Of a DNA stretch of 64,000 nucleotides, positions 32,779-41,950 are shown piece after piece (position 1 is the first letter of the stretch; each line of letters starts with the position of its first letter). The position numbers and the translations under genes were made by a program. The notes beneath the pieces were generated by a model. That model was not told where the DNA came from. It saw nothing but the letters and a program-made list of their open reading frames with translations, and searched no databases. This stretch comes from an uncultured Sphingomonadaceae bacterium. GTDB lineage: Bacteria > Pseudomonadota > Alphaproteobacteria > Sphingomonadales > Sphingomonadaceae. The DNA lies in NCBI GenBank assembly GCA_947497315.1, contig CANMFX010000001.1:992001-1056000 (forward strand). Reading direction: 5' to 3'.

Positions 32779-34185
32779 ATGAATGCCCAGCGCGTGGGAC
32801 TTTTTGCTGGCTTGACGGTATTCGTCGTGATGCTCCTATCGCCAGCGCCAGCGGCAATGAGTCCGGCGGCCTGGCATGTCGCTGCGCTCACAATTCTTAT
32901 GGCGACCTGGTGGATGACCCAAGCGGTACCTCTTACCGCAACCGCCTTGCTGCCCTTTCTTGCCCTGCCGGTGATGGATGTTATGGATGTGCGGGAAACT
33001 GCCAGCCAATATTATTCACCGATATTATTCCTTATCCTCGGCGGTGCTTTTCTTGCACTGGCGATAGAGCGGGTCGGTCTGCACCGGCGTCTGGCGCTGG
33101 CAATTGTCAGTTTATCGGGCAAGAGTGCCTGGGGCATATTAATCGCCTTCATGCTCGCCACAGCGCTGCTCAGTATGCTCATTTCCAACACCTCATCCAC
33201 CCTGATCATGATACCCATTGCCGTTGCCGTCCTTGTTGCTGGCGGGGTGAAGGACGGCGAGACAGACGGATTTGCCGGTGCCTTGATCATGGGGGTAGCT
33301 TTTGCCGCTTCAATCGGAGGCCTTGGCACCTTGGTAGGCAGTCCGACCAATGCGATTGCTGCTGGTCTGATCAACAAGACATTGGGCATGGACATTGATT
33401 TTTTGAGCTGGCTGTTCTTCGGCCTGCCTATCGTGATCCTTGGCCTGCCTGTCTGTGCAGCCATCCTGATAACGGTTCAGAAAGTGGGCAAAGACAGTTT
33501 TGACGGCGCCGGTGCACGAGCAGCGATCGGGTCGGCCGGTCCCTGGAGCCTTCCGGAAAAACGGGTCGTGCCGGTGGTTGCCCTTGTCGTACTCGGCTGG
33601 CTGTTCTTGCCCCAGATCAAGGCGGTGCTTCCGGCTGGCGCGGTGCATGATGGCAGCATAGCGATACTAGGCGGCTTGCTGTTGTTCATTCTGCCCGACG
33701 GTACCGGGCGGAAATTACTTAACTGGGACGAAGCAGATCGTGCGCCATGGGGGGTGATTATGATGTTTGGCGGGGGTCTTGCGCTGGCTGCTGGAATCAT
33801 TGAATCCGGATTGGCAGACTGGCTAGGGCTGGCGCTGGAGCCGCTTAAAAACGTCCCGGTCATTATCATTGCCATAGCACTTGTTGCTCTGGTCATTCTG
33901 GTCACCGAATTTGCGTCCAACGTCGCCACGGCCAGCGGGATCATGCCGGTGGTGGCCAGCCTGATCCTCGCCACCGGCGTCGATCCGGTCTTGCTTGCCA
34001 TGCCGGCGGCAATGGCGGCCAGCTGGGGCTTCATGCTGCCTTCCGGTACGGGGCCGAACGCGATTGCCTGGTCAACCAATCACATCGAATTGCCAAAAAT
34101 GCTGAAGTCAGGACTGATGCTGGACATAGCCGGGATACCGATAATCATCGGGTGCATCTGGATGGTTTCATTTGTAATCAGTTAA
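32779..34185 (+). CDS. SLC13/DASS-family sodium-coupled anion (dicarboxylate or sulfate) transporter
   Basis: A 468-residue membrane protein with about 11-12 helices. The two signature Ser-Asn motifs for sodium and substrate binding occur in LISNTSSTLIMIPIA (about 134-148) and FASNVATASGIMPV (about 375-388), and the closing part PSGTGPNAIAWSTNHI is typical. The substrate cannot be told from sequence. It follows the YfiH-type gene by 40 bases, with GAGGAAA before the ATG. Confidence 0.92.
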   Translation: MNAQRVGLFAGLTVFVVMLLSPAPAAMSPAAWHVAALTILMATWWMTQAVPLTATALLPFLALPVMDVMDVRETASQYYSPILFLILGGAFLALAIERVGLHRRLALAIVSLSGKSAWGILIAFMLATALLSMLISNTSSTLIMIPIAVAVLVAGGVKDGETDGFAGALIMGVAFAASIGGLGTLVGSPTNAIAAGLINKTLGMDIDFLSWLFFGLPIVILGLPVCAAILITVQKVGKDSFDGAGARAAIGSAGPWSLPEKRVVPVVALVVLGWLFLPQIKAVLPAGAVHDGSIAILGGLLLFILPDGTGRKLLNWDEADRAPWGVIMMFGGGLALAAGIIESGLADWLGLALEPLKNVPVIIIAIALVALVILVTEFASNVATASGIMPVVASLILATGVDPVLLAMPAAMAASWGFMLPSGTGPNAIAWSTNHIELPKMLKSGLMLDIAGIPIIIGCIWMVSFVIS

Positions 34186-34234
34186 TTTTTGCGGCATGGG
34201 CCTTTCCAGATAATTTCCGCTGGAGAGAGAAAAA

Positions 34235-35557
34235 ATGTCCGATCAAAACGATGATGCTGTTCCGGTAACACCGCGCCGTATGCCCAAAGCGCCGATAGAG
34301 AAAATTGGCGGACGCAAGCTCAAGCCGTCGACGCTTATGATGGGCCATGGCTATGATCCAGTCCTCTCGGAAGGCGCCCTCAAGCCGCCTATTTTTCTGA
34401 CCTCCACTTTTGCTTTTGAGGATTCTGCTGCGGGGAAACGTCATTTCGAAGGGATTACCGGCAAACGCCCCGGCGGTGCCGATGGTCTGGTCTATTCGCG
34501 CTTTAACGGCCCCAATCAGGAAATTCTCGAAGACCGGCTGAGTATTTGGGATGAAGCGGAAGATGCGCTCGTTTTCTCCAGCGGCATGTCAGCTATTGCG
34601 ACCGTGCTGCTCGCCAATGTCAATCAGGGCGATGTCGTGGTGCATAGCGGACCACTTTATGCGGCGACAGAAACGCTGATTAACAAGATTTTGGGCCGCT
34701 TTGGCGTGACTTTCCTGGATTTCCCGGCTGGTGCGAGCCCGGATGAGGTTTCCGCATTGCTGGAACAGGCCAAAATCCAGGCCGCGGATAATGGCGGCAA
34801 GGTTGCGATTATCTATCTCGAAAGTCCGGCCAATCCGACCAATGCGCTGGTTGATATCGAGGGCGTATCTGATGCGCGCAACACCGTTTTCGGTGACGAG
34901 GACGCCCCGCCCATCGCCATTGACAATACCTTCCTCGGCCCCTTGTGGCAGCAACCACTGAAACATGGCGCGGACATCGTGATTTACAGTCTGACCAAAT
35001 ATGTCGGCGGACATAGTGATCTGGTTGCCGGTGGTGTCCTGGGTTCCAAGGCGCATATGGATCCGATCCGCGCGATCCGGAACACGATCGGGACCATCTG
35101 TGATCCCAATACCGCCTGGATGCTGATGCGCAGTCTCGAAACGCTGGAGCTGCGCATGACCCGCGCCGGTGAAAATGCCGAGAAAGTCTGTGCTTTTCTG
35201 CGCGACCATCCCAAAGTGGACGGGCTGGGCTATCTCGGGTTTATTTCCGATGCTTCGCAGCAGGATATTTATGATCGCCATTGCAGCGGCGCAGGGTCCA
35301 CCTTCTCGGTATTCATCAAGGGCGGCGAAGCCGAAGCTTTTGCGTTTCTAGATGCCCTCAAGATTGCGAAATTGGCCGTGAGTCTTGGCGGAACCGAGAC
35401 ATTGGCAAGCTTGCCAGCGGCAATGACTCATTTGTCAGTGCCCGACGATCGCCGGGCCGCGCTTGGTATAACCGACAATCTGGTTCGAATTTCTATTGGT
35501 GTGGAAGATCCTGATGACCTGATCGCCGACTTTGAACAAGCGTTGGGTGTGGTTTAG
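34235..35557 (+). CDS. Cystathionine gamma-synthase-family PLP enzyme (trans-sulfuration type)
   Basis: A 440-residue fold-type I PLP enzyme. The Schiff-base Lys is in YSLTKYVGGHSDLVAGGV; YSRFNGPNQEILEDRL, SSGMSAIATVLL and LESPANPTNALVDIEG are typical of the Met/Cys metabolism family, which includes cystathionine gamma-synthase, gamma-lyase and methionine gamma-lyase. The exact reaction cannot be decided. The N-terminal 30 residues are extra and probably disordered. GAGAGA lies before the ATG. The stop codon overlaps that of the convergent HAD phosphatase gene. Confidence 0.92.
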   Translation: MSDQNDDAVPVTPRRMPKAPIEKIGGRKLKPSTLMMGHGYDPVLSEGALKPPIFLTSTFAFEDSAAGKRHFEGITGKRPGGADGLVYSRFNGPNQEILEDRLSIWDEAEDALVFSSGMSAIATVLLANVNQGDVVVHSGPLYAATETLINKILGRFGVTFLDFPAGASPDEVSALLEQAKIQAADNGGKVAIIYLESPANPTNALVDIEGVSDARNTVFGDEDAPPIAIDNTFLGPLWQQPLKHGADIVIYSLTKYVGGHSDLVAGGVLGSKAHMDPIRAIRNTIGTICDPNTAWMLMRSLETLELRMTRAGENAEKVCAFLRDHPKVDGLGYLGFISDASQQDIYDRHCSGAGSTFSVFIKGGEAEAFAFLDALKIAKLAVSLGGTETLASLPAAMTHLSVPDDRRAALGITDNLVRISIGVEDPDDLIADFEQALGVV

Positions 35558-36228
35558 GCCCAATCCAGGATTCTCCAACCGCGTTTCTTAGCAAGATGAC
35601 GTAGTGGTGCACTCGGCGTTGTCGCCACCGCCTCATCAGCAAATTCGAGCATGGGTGCATCACTTACATGGTCCGAATAAGCCCGGATATGGATGCTTTC
35701 GCGAGTAAAACCCTTCTCGTCGAGAAAGGCTTTGATCCGGTCCAGCTTGGCAACATCGTAGCAATTTTCGCCGATAATTTCAGGTAATACCTGGCCGTGT
35801 TCATCGATTTTCAGCCGGGTTGCTATTACTTCGTCAAAGCCCAGTCGTTTGGCGATGGCATTGACGTAAAGTTCGTAAGAAGCCGTAGCGAGCACCAGTT
35901 TTCTGCCTTCCGCCCGATCAGCTTCAACTTGGGCAATAGCCTTGGCATAGCTATTCACCTGCATCACCTTATCAGCATAGCGCTCAATATGCGGTTCCAG
36001 CTTCGCGATATTCGGTTTACCGCCTAGCAATAGCCGCTGATTATAGGTTTTCAGCCCCTTGCGACTGACCAGTTTCAAGCCATAACCAATAAATCCAAAG
36101 GGCAGTAACGGCAGGAAGATCAACCGCCATGGCGCGCGTGCAAAAACCATGTGAAACAGGAACGGCGTATAGGTACCTCGCACCGTAATCGTTCGATCCA
36201 TATCGTAAATAGCCAGCTTGGTCATCAC
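35554..36228 (-). CDS. HAD-IB family phosphatase
   Basis: A 224-residue haloacid-dehalogenase-fold hydrolase of the SerB-like subfamily IB. The catalytic DxD motif is in IYDMDRTIT, motif II in VLATASYELYV and motif III/IV near SIHIRAYSDHVSDAPMLEFA. Relatives act on phosphoserine or phosphatidylglycerol phosphate, but the substrate here is unknown. It shares stop-codon bases with the trans-sulfuration gene and is divergent from the Mla operon, so a phospholipid link is possible but unproven. Confidence 0.88.
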   Translation of the reverse strand: MMTKLAIYDMDRTITVRGTYTPFLFHMVFARAPWRLIFLPLLPFGFIGYGLKLVSRKGLKTYNQRLLLGGKPNIAKLEPHIERYADKVMQVNSYAKAIAQVEADRAEGRKLVLATASYELYVNAIAKRLGFDEVIATRLKIDEHGQVLPEIIGENCYDVAKLDRIKAFLDEKGFTRESIHIRAYSDHVSDAPMLEFADEAVATTPSAPLRHLAKKRGWRILDWA

Positions 36229-36340
36229 GCCTCTTTTCCCAATAGCGACGCCATATTAGCAGCGCCAATAAAATGCACCCACTAAATGACTTGTTATAAT
36301 GGCTTGAGGTTTCAATGATTTTCGGTCACCAATAGCGGCG

Positions 36341-37453
36341 ATGACAGTGCCTGGCGATTTTGTCGAAGAAATGACCGAGGACGGAGTGGCGGCACTTCGT
36401 TTTTCCGGTGATTTATCGATCGCTGCCATTGGCGACTTGCCGGAACGCTTGCGCGACTATGATGGTGAGGCCAAACGACTGAACCTTTCCGATATTGGTT
36501 ATGTGGATACGGTGGGTGCCTGGCTGATCTATCGTACCGCCCGCGATATCGAAGCGGAAATTGTCGGTATGGACAACGAAGCGGAACGGCTGATCGCGGC
36601 TGTCGGCGGTGTGGCGGAACCAACGGGCGTCCGTCCTGATCCGCCCAATCCCATCATTCGTGTGCTTGACGAGGTGGGTGAGGCAACGATGATCGCCCTT
36701 ACGACCCTGGCGGGTTTGATCGGCTTTTTTGGTTCGGTGATGATCTCTGCAGCTTCGTTGATGCGGCATCCCGGCCGGATAAGATGGAATGCGGTGATCC
36801 AGCGCTTTGACGTGGTGGGTGTGCGGGCCCTTGGCATTATCGGTTTGATGAGCTTTCTCATCGGTCTGGTGATAGCACAGCAAGGCGCGGTGCAGCTTCG
36901 GCAATTTGGTGCAGAGGTATTCACGGTCAATCTGGTCGGACGGCTGACTTTGCGGGAGCTGGGTGTCTTGATGACGGCAATCATGGTTGCCGGTCGCTCC
37001 GGTTCGGCCTTTGCCGCCCAGATCGGGACCATGAAGCTTACCGAAGAAATTGACGCCATGCGCACCATTGGTGTGTCACCGGTGGAAGCTTTGGTTTTGC
37101 CGCGTTTTCTAGCCGCCGTTTTCATGCTGCCCTTGCTCGGTTTCTATGCATCGGTTGTCGCGATTATTGGCGGCGGCCTGCTCAGCTGGGTGGAACTGGA
37201 TATCCCGCCGGCGACCTTTTTTGCCCGGATCAGGGAAGTGGTGCCGTTGACCGATGTTTATGTCGGTCTGGTCAAGGCGCCGGTATTCGGTGCGATCATT
37301 GCAATTTGCGGCTGCTATCAAGGCATGCAGGTAAAGGGCAATGCCGAGGAAGTCGGTAAACGGACAACGGCTGCGGTGGTGCAAGCGATATTTCTGGTGA
37401 TCGTGCTGGACGCCTTCTTTGCGGTATTTTTCACTTGGATCGGGTGGGACTGA
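36341..37453 (+). CDS. MlaE-type lipid ABC permease with N-terminal STAS domain (MlaB-MlaE fusion)
   Basis: A 370-residue inner membrane protein. Residues 1-90 form a STAS-like domain (ALRFSGDLSIAAIGDLPERL; IGYVDTVGAWLIY) equivalent to separate MlaB in E. coli. Residues 115-370 are the MlaE permease with the coupling region VAGRSGSAFAAQIGTMKLTE and EIDAMRTIGVSPVEALVLPR. Together with MlaF and an MCE protein it moves lipids between inner and outer membrane. The stop overlaps the next start (TGATG). Confidence 0.95.
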   Translation: MTVPGDFVEEMTEDGVAALRFSGDLSIAAIGDLPERLRDYDGEAKRLNLSDIGYVDTVGAWLIYRTARDIEAEIVGMDNEAERLIAAVGGVAEPTGVRPDPPNPIIRVLDEVGEATMIALTTLAGLIGFFGSVMISAASLMRHPGRIRWNAVIQRFDVVGVRALGIIGLMSFLIGLVIAQQGAVQLRQFGAEVFTVNLVGRLTLRELGVLMTAIMVAGRSGSAFAAQIGTMKLTEEIDAMRTIGVSPVEALVLPRFLAAVFMLPLLGFYASVVAIIGGGLLSWVELDIPPATFFARIREVVPLTDVYVGLVKAPVFGAIIAICGCYQGMQVKGNAEEVGKRTTAAVVQAIFLVIVLDAFFAVFFTWIGWD

Positions 37454-38268
37454 TGGTTGACGAAGATCCTATCATTGTCGATCGTGACTTTTCCGGCCCG
37501 ATAATTTGCGTCAAGGGGCTGCGCAACAGCTTCGGCGAACAGGTAGTTCACGAAGGCCTCGATCTGGATGTCCACAAGGGCGAAATTATCGGAGTGGTCG
37601 GTGGGTCCGGTACCGGCAAATCCGTCCTGATGCGCTCAATCATCGGCCTGCAACAACCCGACGAGGGCTCGATCGAAGTCTTCGGTGAGTCACTATTGGG
37701 TCGATCGGACGCGGAAACCATTGATGTTCGCAAACGCTGGGGCGTGTTGTTTCAGGGCGGCGCGCTTTTTTCCACACTGACGGTGGCAGAAAATGTAATG
37801 GTTCCGATCCGCGAGTTCTTTCCCGAGATGGACCGCGATTTCCGCCGCGAGGTTGCGAAATATAAGGTGTGCCTGTCAGGACTACCGCCGGAAGCCGCAC
37901 CCAAATATCCCGCCGAGCTGTCTGGCGGTATGAAAAAGCGGGCTGGTATTGCCAGAGCGCTCGCGCTCGACCCGGAATTGCTGTTTTTGGACGAGCCAAC
38001 CGCCGGGCTTGATCCGATCGGGGCTGCCGCTTTTGACAATTTGACGCGCGAATTACAGCAGACTTTGGGGCTTACCGTGTTCCTGATCACCCATGATCTC
38101 GATACGCTTCATGCGATTTGTGACCGGGTGGCCGTGTTGGCTGATCAACGGGTGATCGCCGTGGGAACGATACCGGAGCTGCTTGCGATGGATCATCCCT
38201 GGATACAGGAATATTTCAACGGTCCACGCGGGCGGATGGCATCAACACAAAATGCGGCTGGAAGTTGA
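37453..38268 (+). CDS. MlaF-type ABC ATPase
   Basis: A 271-residue ATP-binding subunit from the ATG at 37453, which overlaps the permease stop by one base. Walker A GGSGTGKSVLMRSI (about 47-60), the ABC signature LSGGMKKRAGIARAL and Walker B LLFLDEPTAGLDP followed by the H-loop LITHDLDT are all intact. It powers the MlaE permease. The N-terminal 16 acidic residues are variable. Confidence 0.96.
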   Translation: MVDEDPIIVDRDFSGPIICVKGLRNSFGEQVVHEGLDLDVHKGEIIGVVGGSGTGKSVLMRSIIGLQQPDEGSIEVFGESLLGRSDAETIDVRKRWGVLFQGGALFSTLTVAENVMVPIREFFPEMDRDFRREVAKYKVCLSGLPPEAAPKYPAELSGGMKKRAGIARALALDPELLFLDEPTAGLDPIGAAAFDNLTRELQQTLGLTVFLITHDLDTLHAICDRVAVLADQRVIAVGTIPELLAMDHPWIQEYFNGPRGRMASTQNAAGS

Positions 38269-38332
38269 AAATGCGGTCTAATTACAGAGATTTGTTGCAG
38301 GTGCCGAAACGGCTGGCCATAAAGGTGAAATA

Positions 38333-39280
38333 ATGGAGACACGGTCCAATCATATTCTTGTGGGTGTTATCACCCTGACCTTGCTCGCTTTAGTGGCTGC
38401 CTTTCTGGTCTGGATTGTCCGCTTTGGCGACGGCGCGACGAAGGAATATGATATATTTTTCGCTCAATCCGTGGGTGGTTTGGCAAAGGGAACCGGCGTG
38501 ACTTTTGCGGGTGTTCCTTCTGGACAGGTGCTCGACGTGGAGCTTTGGGAAAAGGATCCCGATTTTGTACGCGTTCGCATTGCAGTGAGCGAAGAAACTC
38601 CGATTTTGCAGGGAACAACTGCGACTATCCAGAGTATCAGCTTTACCGCCCCGCCCAATATTCAACTGGATGGCGCGGTAAAGGATGCGCCGCCGATTGA
38701 AGAATTGGGTCCGGAAGGCGTACCTGTTATTCCTACCAAACCCGGCGCTTTGGGTGAATTGCTCAACAGTGCCCCGCTGGTCGTCGAACGACTGGCTACA
38801 CTGACCGACCGGCTGACATTGCTGCTGTCTGACAAAAACCAGGAATCGATCGAAGGCATTTTGAACAATACCGAGCAGCTGACCGGCAGTCTGGCGAAGC
38901 AAGCACCTAATCTTGAAGCTTTGATGGCAGAATCGGCCATCGCGATCCGCAATGCCGGGGAAACTGCCGAAAAACTCTCTGCAGTTGCGGACAATACGAA
39001 CCAATTGTTGACCAACAACGGTGAACCGCTGGCGAAAAACCTCACCAAGACACTGGCCGCAGCAGAAAAGAGCATGGCGGCATTGGGTGAGGTGCTTGAA
39101 GATGCGCGCCCCGGTGTTCGGCAGCTGGGAACCAAAACAATACCGGAAGTGGACCAATTGGTTAAGGACATGCAGGCGCTGACCAAATCCCTCACTTCTG
39201 TGACCGAACGGTTGGATCAGGGCGGAGCGGGATCGTTGCTGTCCGCGCCAACGCTGCCAGACTATGAACCAGGTAAATAA
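38333..39280 (+). CDS. MCE domain protein, MlaD family
   Basis: A 315-residue protein with an N-terminal membrane anchor (about 9-30), one MCE domain at about 38-120 (FFAQSVGGLAKGTGVTFAGV is the domain start) and a long helical tail at about 140-290, broken by Asn/Gln-rich turns. The MCE domain forms the hexameric ring that passes lipids. The tail is longer than in E. coli MlaD and may form a longer channel, as in other MCE proteins. It is the third gene of the operon. Confidence 0.93.
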   Translation: METRSNHILVGVITLTLLALVAAFLVWIVRFGDGATKEYDIFFAQSVGGLAKGTGVTFAGVPSGQVLDVELWEKDPDFVRVRIAVSEETPILQGTTATIQSISFTAPPNIQLDGAVKDAPPIEELGPEGVPVIPTKPGALGELLNSAPLVVERLATLTDRLTLLLSDKNQESIEGILNNTEQLTGSLAKQAPNLEALMAESAIAIRNAGETAEKLSAVADNTNQLLTNNGEPLAKNLTKTLAAAEKSMAALGEVLEDARPGVRQLGTKTIPEVDQLVKDMQALTKSLTSVTERLDQGGAGSLLSAPTLPDYEPGK

Positions 39281-39308
39281 AAGAACGCCAGTGGGAAAGC
39301 AGGGATCT

Positions 39309-39905
39309 ATGACCATATTGCAAAAGACAAAATCCTTGGGCTTGTTGGCAGGTCTTGGTGTTTTGAGCGCTTGTGTCAGTTTCGGTGGTGCCGAACCGCC
39401 ACCATTTCTCTTGTCTCTGACATCGGATATGCAAGTGGATCCCGGAGCGGTTCGCGCTGGGCCACGAGCCGGTGCTTTAGTGGTTCAGTTGCCTTCTACA
39501 CCGCAAAAACTCAACAACGTGCGCGTGCCAGTCCAAACCAGCGCGACGGGTATCGCATATCTAAAAGAAGCCACGTGGATCGATAAGCCCGCTCGGCTCT
39601 TTCAGAGGCTACTTACAGAAACCATTGCAGCCAAAAATAATCGGTTGGTGCTGACCGCAGTTCAGGCGCAGGGCAAAGCGGACACATATCTGTCCGGTGA
39701 GCTGGTTAATTTCGGACTGGATGGTCCCAGCCTGACCGTCACGGTGACCTATGATGCAGTAAAAATGCGCGGAGGCGAACCGGTTGAGAAGCGGCGCTTC
39801 GAGGCCAGCGAGACAGTGTTTGCCGCCGAAGCTGGTCCGGTGGGTGAGGCGTTGAACAGCGCTGCGAACAAGGTGGTATTGGAAGTCGCCGACTGGGTCG
39901 GTTGA
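39309..39905 (+). CDS. ABC-type transport auxiliary lipoprotein (PqiC-like)
   Basis: A 198-residue lipoprotein from the ATG at 39309 (GCAGGGATCT upstream); the frame also opens at 39264, overlapping the MCE gene. The signal ends in lipobox LSAC (Cys22). The domain at about 45-195 fits the auxiliary lipoprotein family found at the end of many Mce/Mla operons: LVVQLPSTPQKLNNVRVPVQ then IAYLKEATWIDKPARLFQRL. It probably forms the outer-membrane end of the lipid pathway. Confidence 0.88.
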   Translation: MTILQKTKSLGLLAGLGVLSACVSFGGAEPPPFLLSLTSDMQVDPGAVRAGPRAGALVVQLPSTPQKLNNVRVPVQTSATGIAYLKEATWIDKPARLFQRLLTETIAAKNNRLVLTAVQAQGKADTYLSGELVNFGLDGPSLTVTVTYDAVKMRGGEPVEKRRFEASETVFAAEAGPVGEALNSAANKVVLEVADWVG

Positions 39906-39927
39906 TCACAAGACTGACGAGCCGCGC

Positions 39928-40992
39928 TCAACTTTCGCCGTAAACAAAGCCTTCTGGTTCGGGCCAGTCTATCGATGTTGCGGCCATCACCCGAAATAAC
40001 CGGCCCATTTCATCAACATGAGTTAATCTGCGATGCGCGGCCCGGATGTCTTCCGCTCTACCTGGGCTGTTTTCGGCCAGTTTTTCTGTCCGTTGATCGA
40101 TACCAAGCGCCTTGAGCCATTGACCTTGTTCCACTGGTCCATGAACCGACAAAAGACGCGTTTTAGCGATATTGGCCAGGCTGTGAAAATCTACATGTGC
40201 TGTGAGGTCTGAGGTTCCCGGGCTGTCAAACGGGCTGATGGGGAGGTGATTTTTCACCGCTTGCAGAGTGCTGCCAGTACCTGGTTGATCATAGCCATAG
40301 TCGATGATCAGTATGGCACCGCCCTGCGAAGCAATGCGATGCGAAAGCTCACCTAAAATCTGCACGCTGGCAGGAGAGCTCTCCAATATGGTTCCGACCG
40401 GCAGGCCAGCGGTGGATTTCGACATCTGCTTTTCAATGACTTGAGTGCCGGGGACAGCTATGAACTTATTGCGCTCCCGGTCGACCATTTGACGGAGCCA
40501 TCCGTCGGCGGTCGACACAAATTGCTCCACTGGCAGAGCGTCGAAAAATTCGTTGGCAACAATCAGTAATGGACCGTCGTCTGGCAGACTATCGATGCTT
40601 TTGTGCCATGCGGCACTGCTATGAAGCGCAGCCTGTTTTTCTTTGAGTACCGGACTGGTTTCGACAAAGTGAATCTGCGGTTTGCATTCGAATTTTGCCA
40701 TCGTGCGCAGCGCATCGGCCGCTAATGTGCCTCTGCCCGGACCCAGTTCAACATAGTGAATATGATCTGGACGGCCCTTGCGTATCCATAAATCCGACAA
40801 CCATATTCCGATAAGCTCGCCGAACATCTGGCTGATTTCCGGGGCGGTAATAAAATCGCCGTCCTCGCCAATCGGGTCTTTCGCTGCATAGTAAGCCGCA
40901 TTGGCGATGCCCATATATTCGCTAAGGCTGATCGGCCCGTTGCGGTCGATTTTTTCAGCGAGAATATGCGCGGCCGACGGGCTGTCAGGCAA
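39928..40992 (-). CDS. SAM-dependent methyltransferase, MidA/NDUFAF7 family
   Basis: A 354-residue protein. The opening [20 protein letters not shown], the pocket [18 protein letters not shown] and [20 protein letters not shown] (S-adenosylmethionine binding) with [14 protein letters not shown] are hallmarks of the family, whose mitochondrial member methylates an Arg of complex I. It overlaps lgt by eight bases and is co-transcribed with it, a common alphaproteobacterial pair. Confidence 0.93.
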   Translation of the reverse strand: MPDSPSAAHILAEKIDRNGPISLSEYMGIANAAYYAAKDPIGEDGDFITAPEISQMFGELIGIWLSDLWIRKGRPDHIHYVELGPGRGTLAADALRTMAKFECKPQIHFVETSPVLKEKQAALHSSAAWHKSIDSLPDDGPLLIVANEFFDALPVEQFVSTADGWLRQMVDRERNKFIAVPGTQVIEKQMSKSTAGLPVGTILESSPASVQILGELSHRIASQGGAILIIDYGYDQPGTGSTLQAVKNHLPISPFDSPGTSDLTAHVDFHSLANIAKTRLLSVHGPVEQGQWLKALGIDQRTEKLAENSPGRAEDIRAAHRRLTHVDEMGRLFRVMAATSIDWPEPEGFVYGES

Positions 40993-41887
40993 TGCTCTTA
41001 TCTCCGGTCGTCGGCTCTACGCGGACGCGGCGACCTTTCGACGTGAACACCAGATAGATGCCGAGCAACAGCATGGGCACGGTGAGCGTCTGCCCCATAG
41101 TCAGGCCCCAGCTTAAATTCTCGAGGCCTTTATCGGGCTGACGGAAGAACTCTACGGTGAATCGGCTGAGGCCGTAAACCAGCAGGCCGGTTCCGACCAG
41201 CTTGCCCGGATGATAGCGCGCATCTGTTTTCCAAAAGAGCAAAGATGTTATGATGAAATAGAGTATCCCTTCCAGACCGGCTTCATAAAGCTGGCTGGGA
41301 TGGCGCGCGACTTCACCGCCCATCGGGAAGATAATTGCCCAGGGTACATCGGTGGCGCGGCCCCAAAGTTCGCCGTTGACGAAATTGGCGAGGCGGCCAA
41401 AGAGCAATCCGAACGGGATGACGCACGCGATATAGTCACAGATACGCAGGAAACTCAGCTTCTCCTTGCGTGATATATACCAGATGGCCAGCACAACGCC
41501 CAAGACACCGCCATGCAGCGACATGCCCCCATTCCAGACCTGTAAAATCTCGATCGGGTTTTGCAGGATTTCAGGCTTGTAGAAAAACACATAGCCTAGC
41601 CGGCCACCAAGAATGATTCCCAGCGTCGCGTAAAAGATCATATCATCGGCATGACGACGGGCTAAAGGAGCGCCCGGTTCTTTGATTAGTTTCGTCAGAT
41701 ACCAATAACCGATCAATATCCCGGCGAGATAGGCGAGCGAGTACCATTTTAGTTGAAAAAAACCGAGGTCAAGCGCGTTGGGAGATAGTCCCAATTCTTC
41801 AAATCGCGTAAATTGCGCTGCACTTGCAAGAATAATATCAATCAACTCTTTTCCCCGTCCGGTTTCATCGTCATATAGCAAGGGCAT
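40985..41887 (-). CDS. lgt: Phosphatidylglycerol-prolipoprotein diacylglyceryl transferase
   Basis: A 300-residue membrane enzyme with seven helices that puts diacylglycerol on the lipobox cysteine of prolipoproteins. Signature motifs are [20 protein letters not shown] (conserved His-Gly-Gly), the Lgt signature [20 protein letters not shown] with its essential Arg, and [13 protein letters not shown]. The ATG at 41887 has no ribosome binding site; the in-frame TTG at 41845 has GGGGA a few bases upstream and gives a more usual N-terminus ([11 protein letters not shown]). It would act on the window's lipoproteins. Confidence 0.96.
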   Translation of the reverse strand: MPLLYDDETGRGKELIDIILASAAQFTRFEELGLSPNALDLGFFQLKWYSLAYLAGILIGYWYLTKLIKEPGAPLARRHADDMIFYATLGIILGGRLGYVFFYKPEILQNPIEILQVWNGGMSLHGGVLGVVLAIWYISRKEKLSFLRICDYIACVIPFGLLFGRLANFVNGELWGRATDVPWAIIFPMGGEVARHPSQLYEAGLEGILYFIITSLLFWKTDARYHPGKLVGTGLLVYGLSRFTVEFFRQPDKGLENLSWGLTMGQTLTVPMLLLGIYLVFTSKGRRVRVEPTTGDKSIA

Positions 41888-41950
41888 ATAACGGGAAATT
41901 CTCCGATACCAAGAGAGAAACCCAAACTGACTTTGCGGGAGAAATGTGAA

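Noticed and set aside
34186-34234. Possible SAM or SAH riboswitch before the trans-sulfuration gene
   Set aside because: The gap after the upstream gene is only 49 bases and shows no matching stem pattern.
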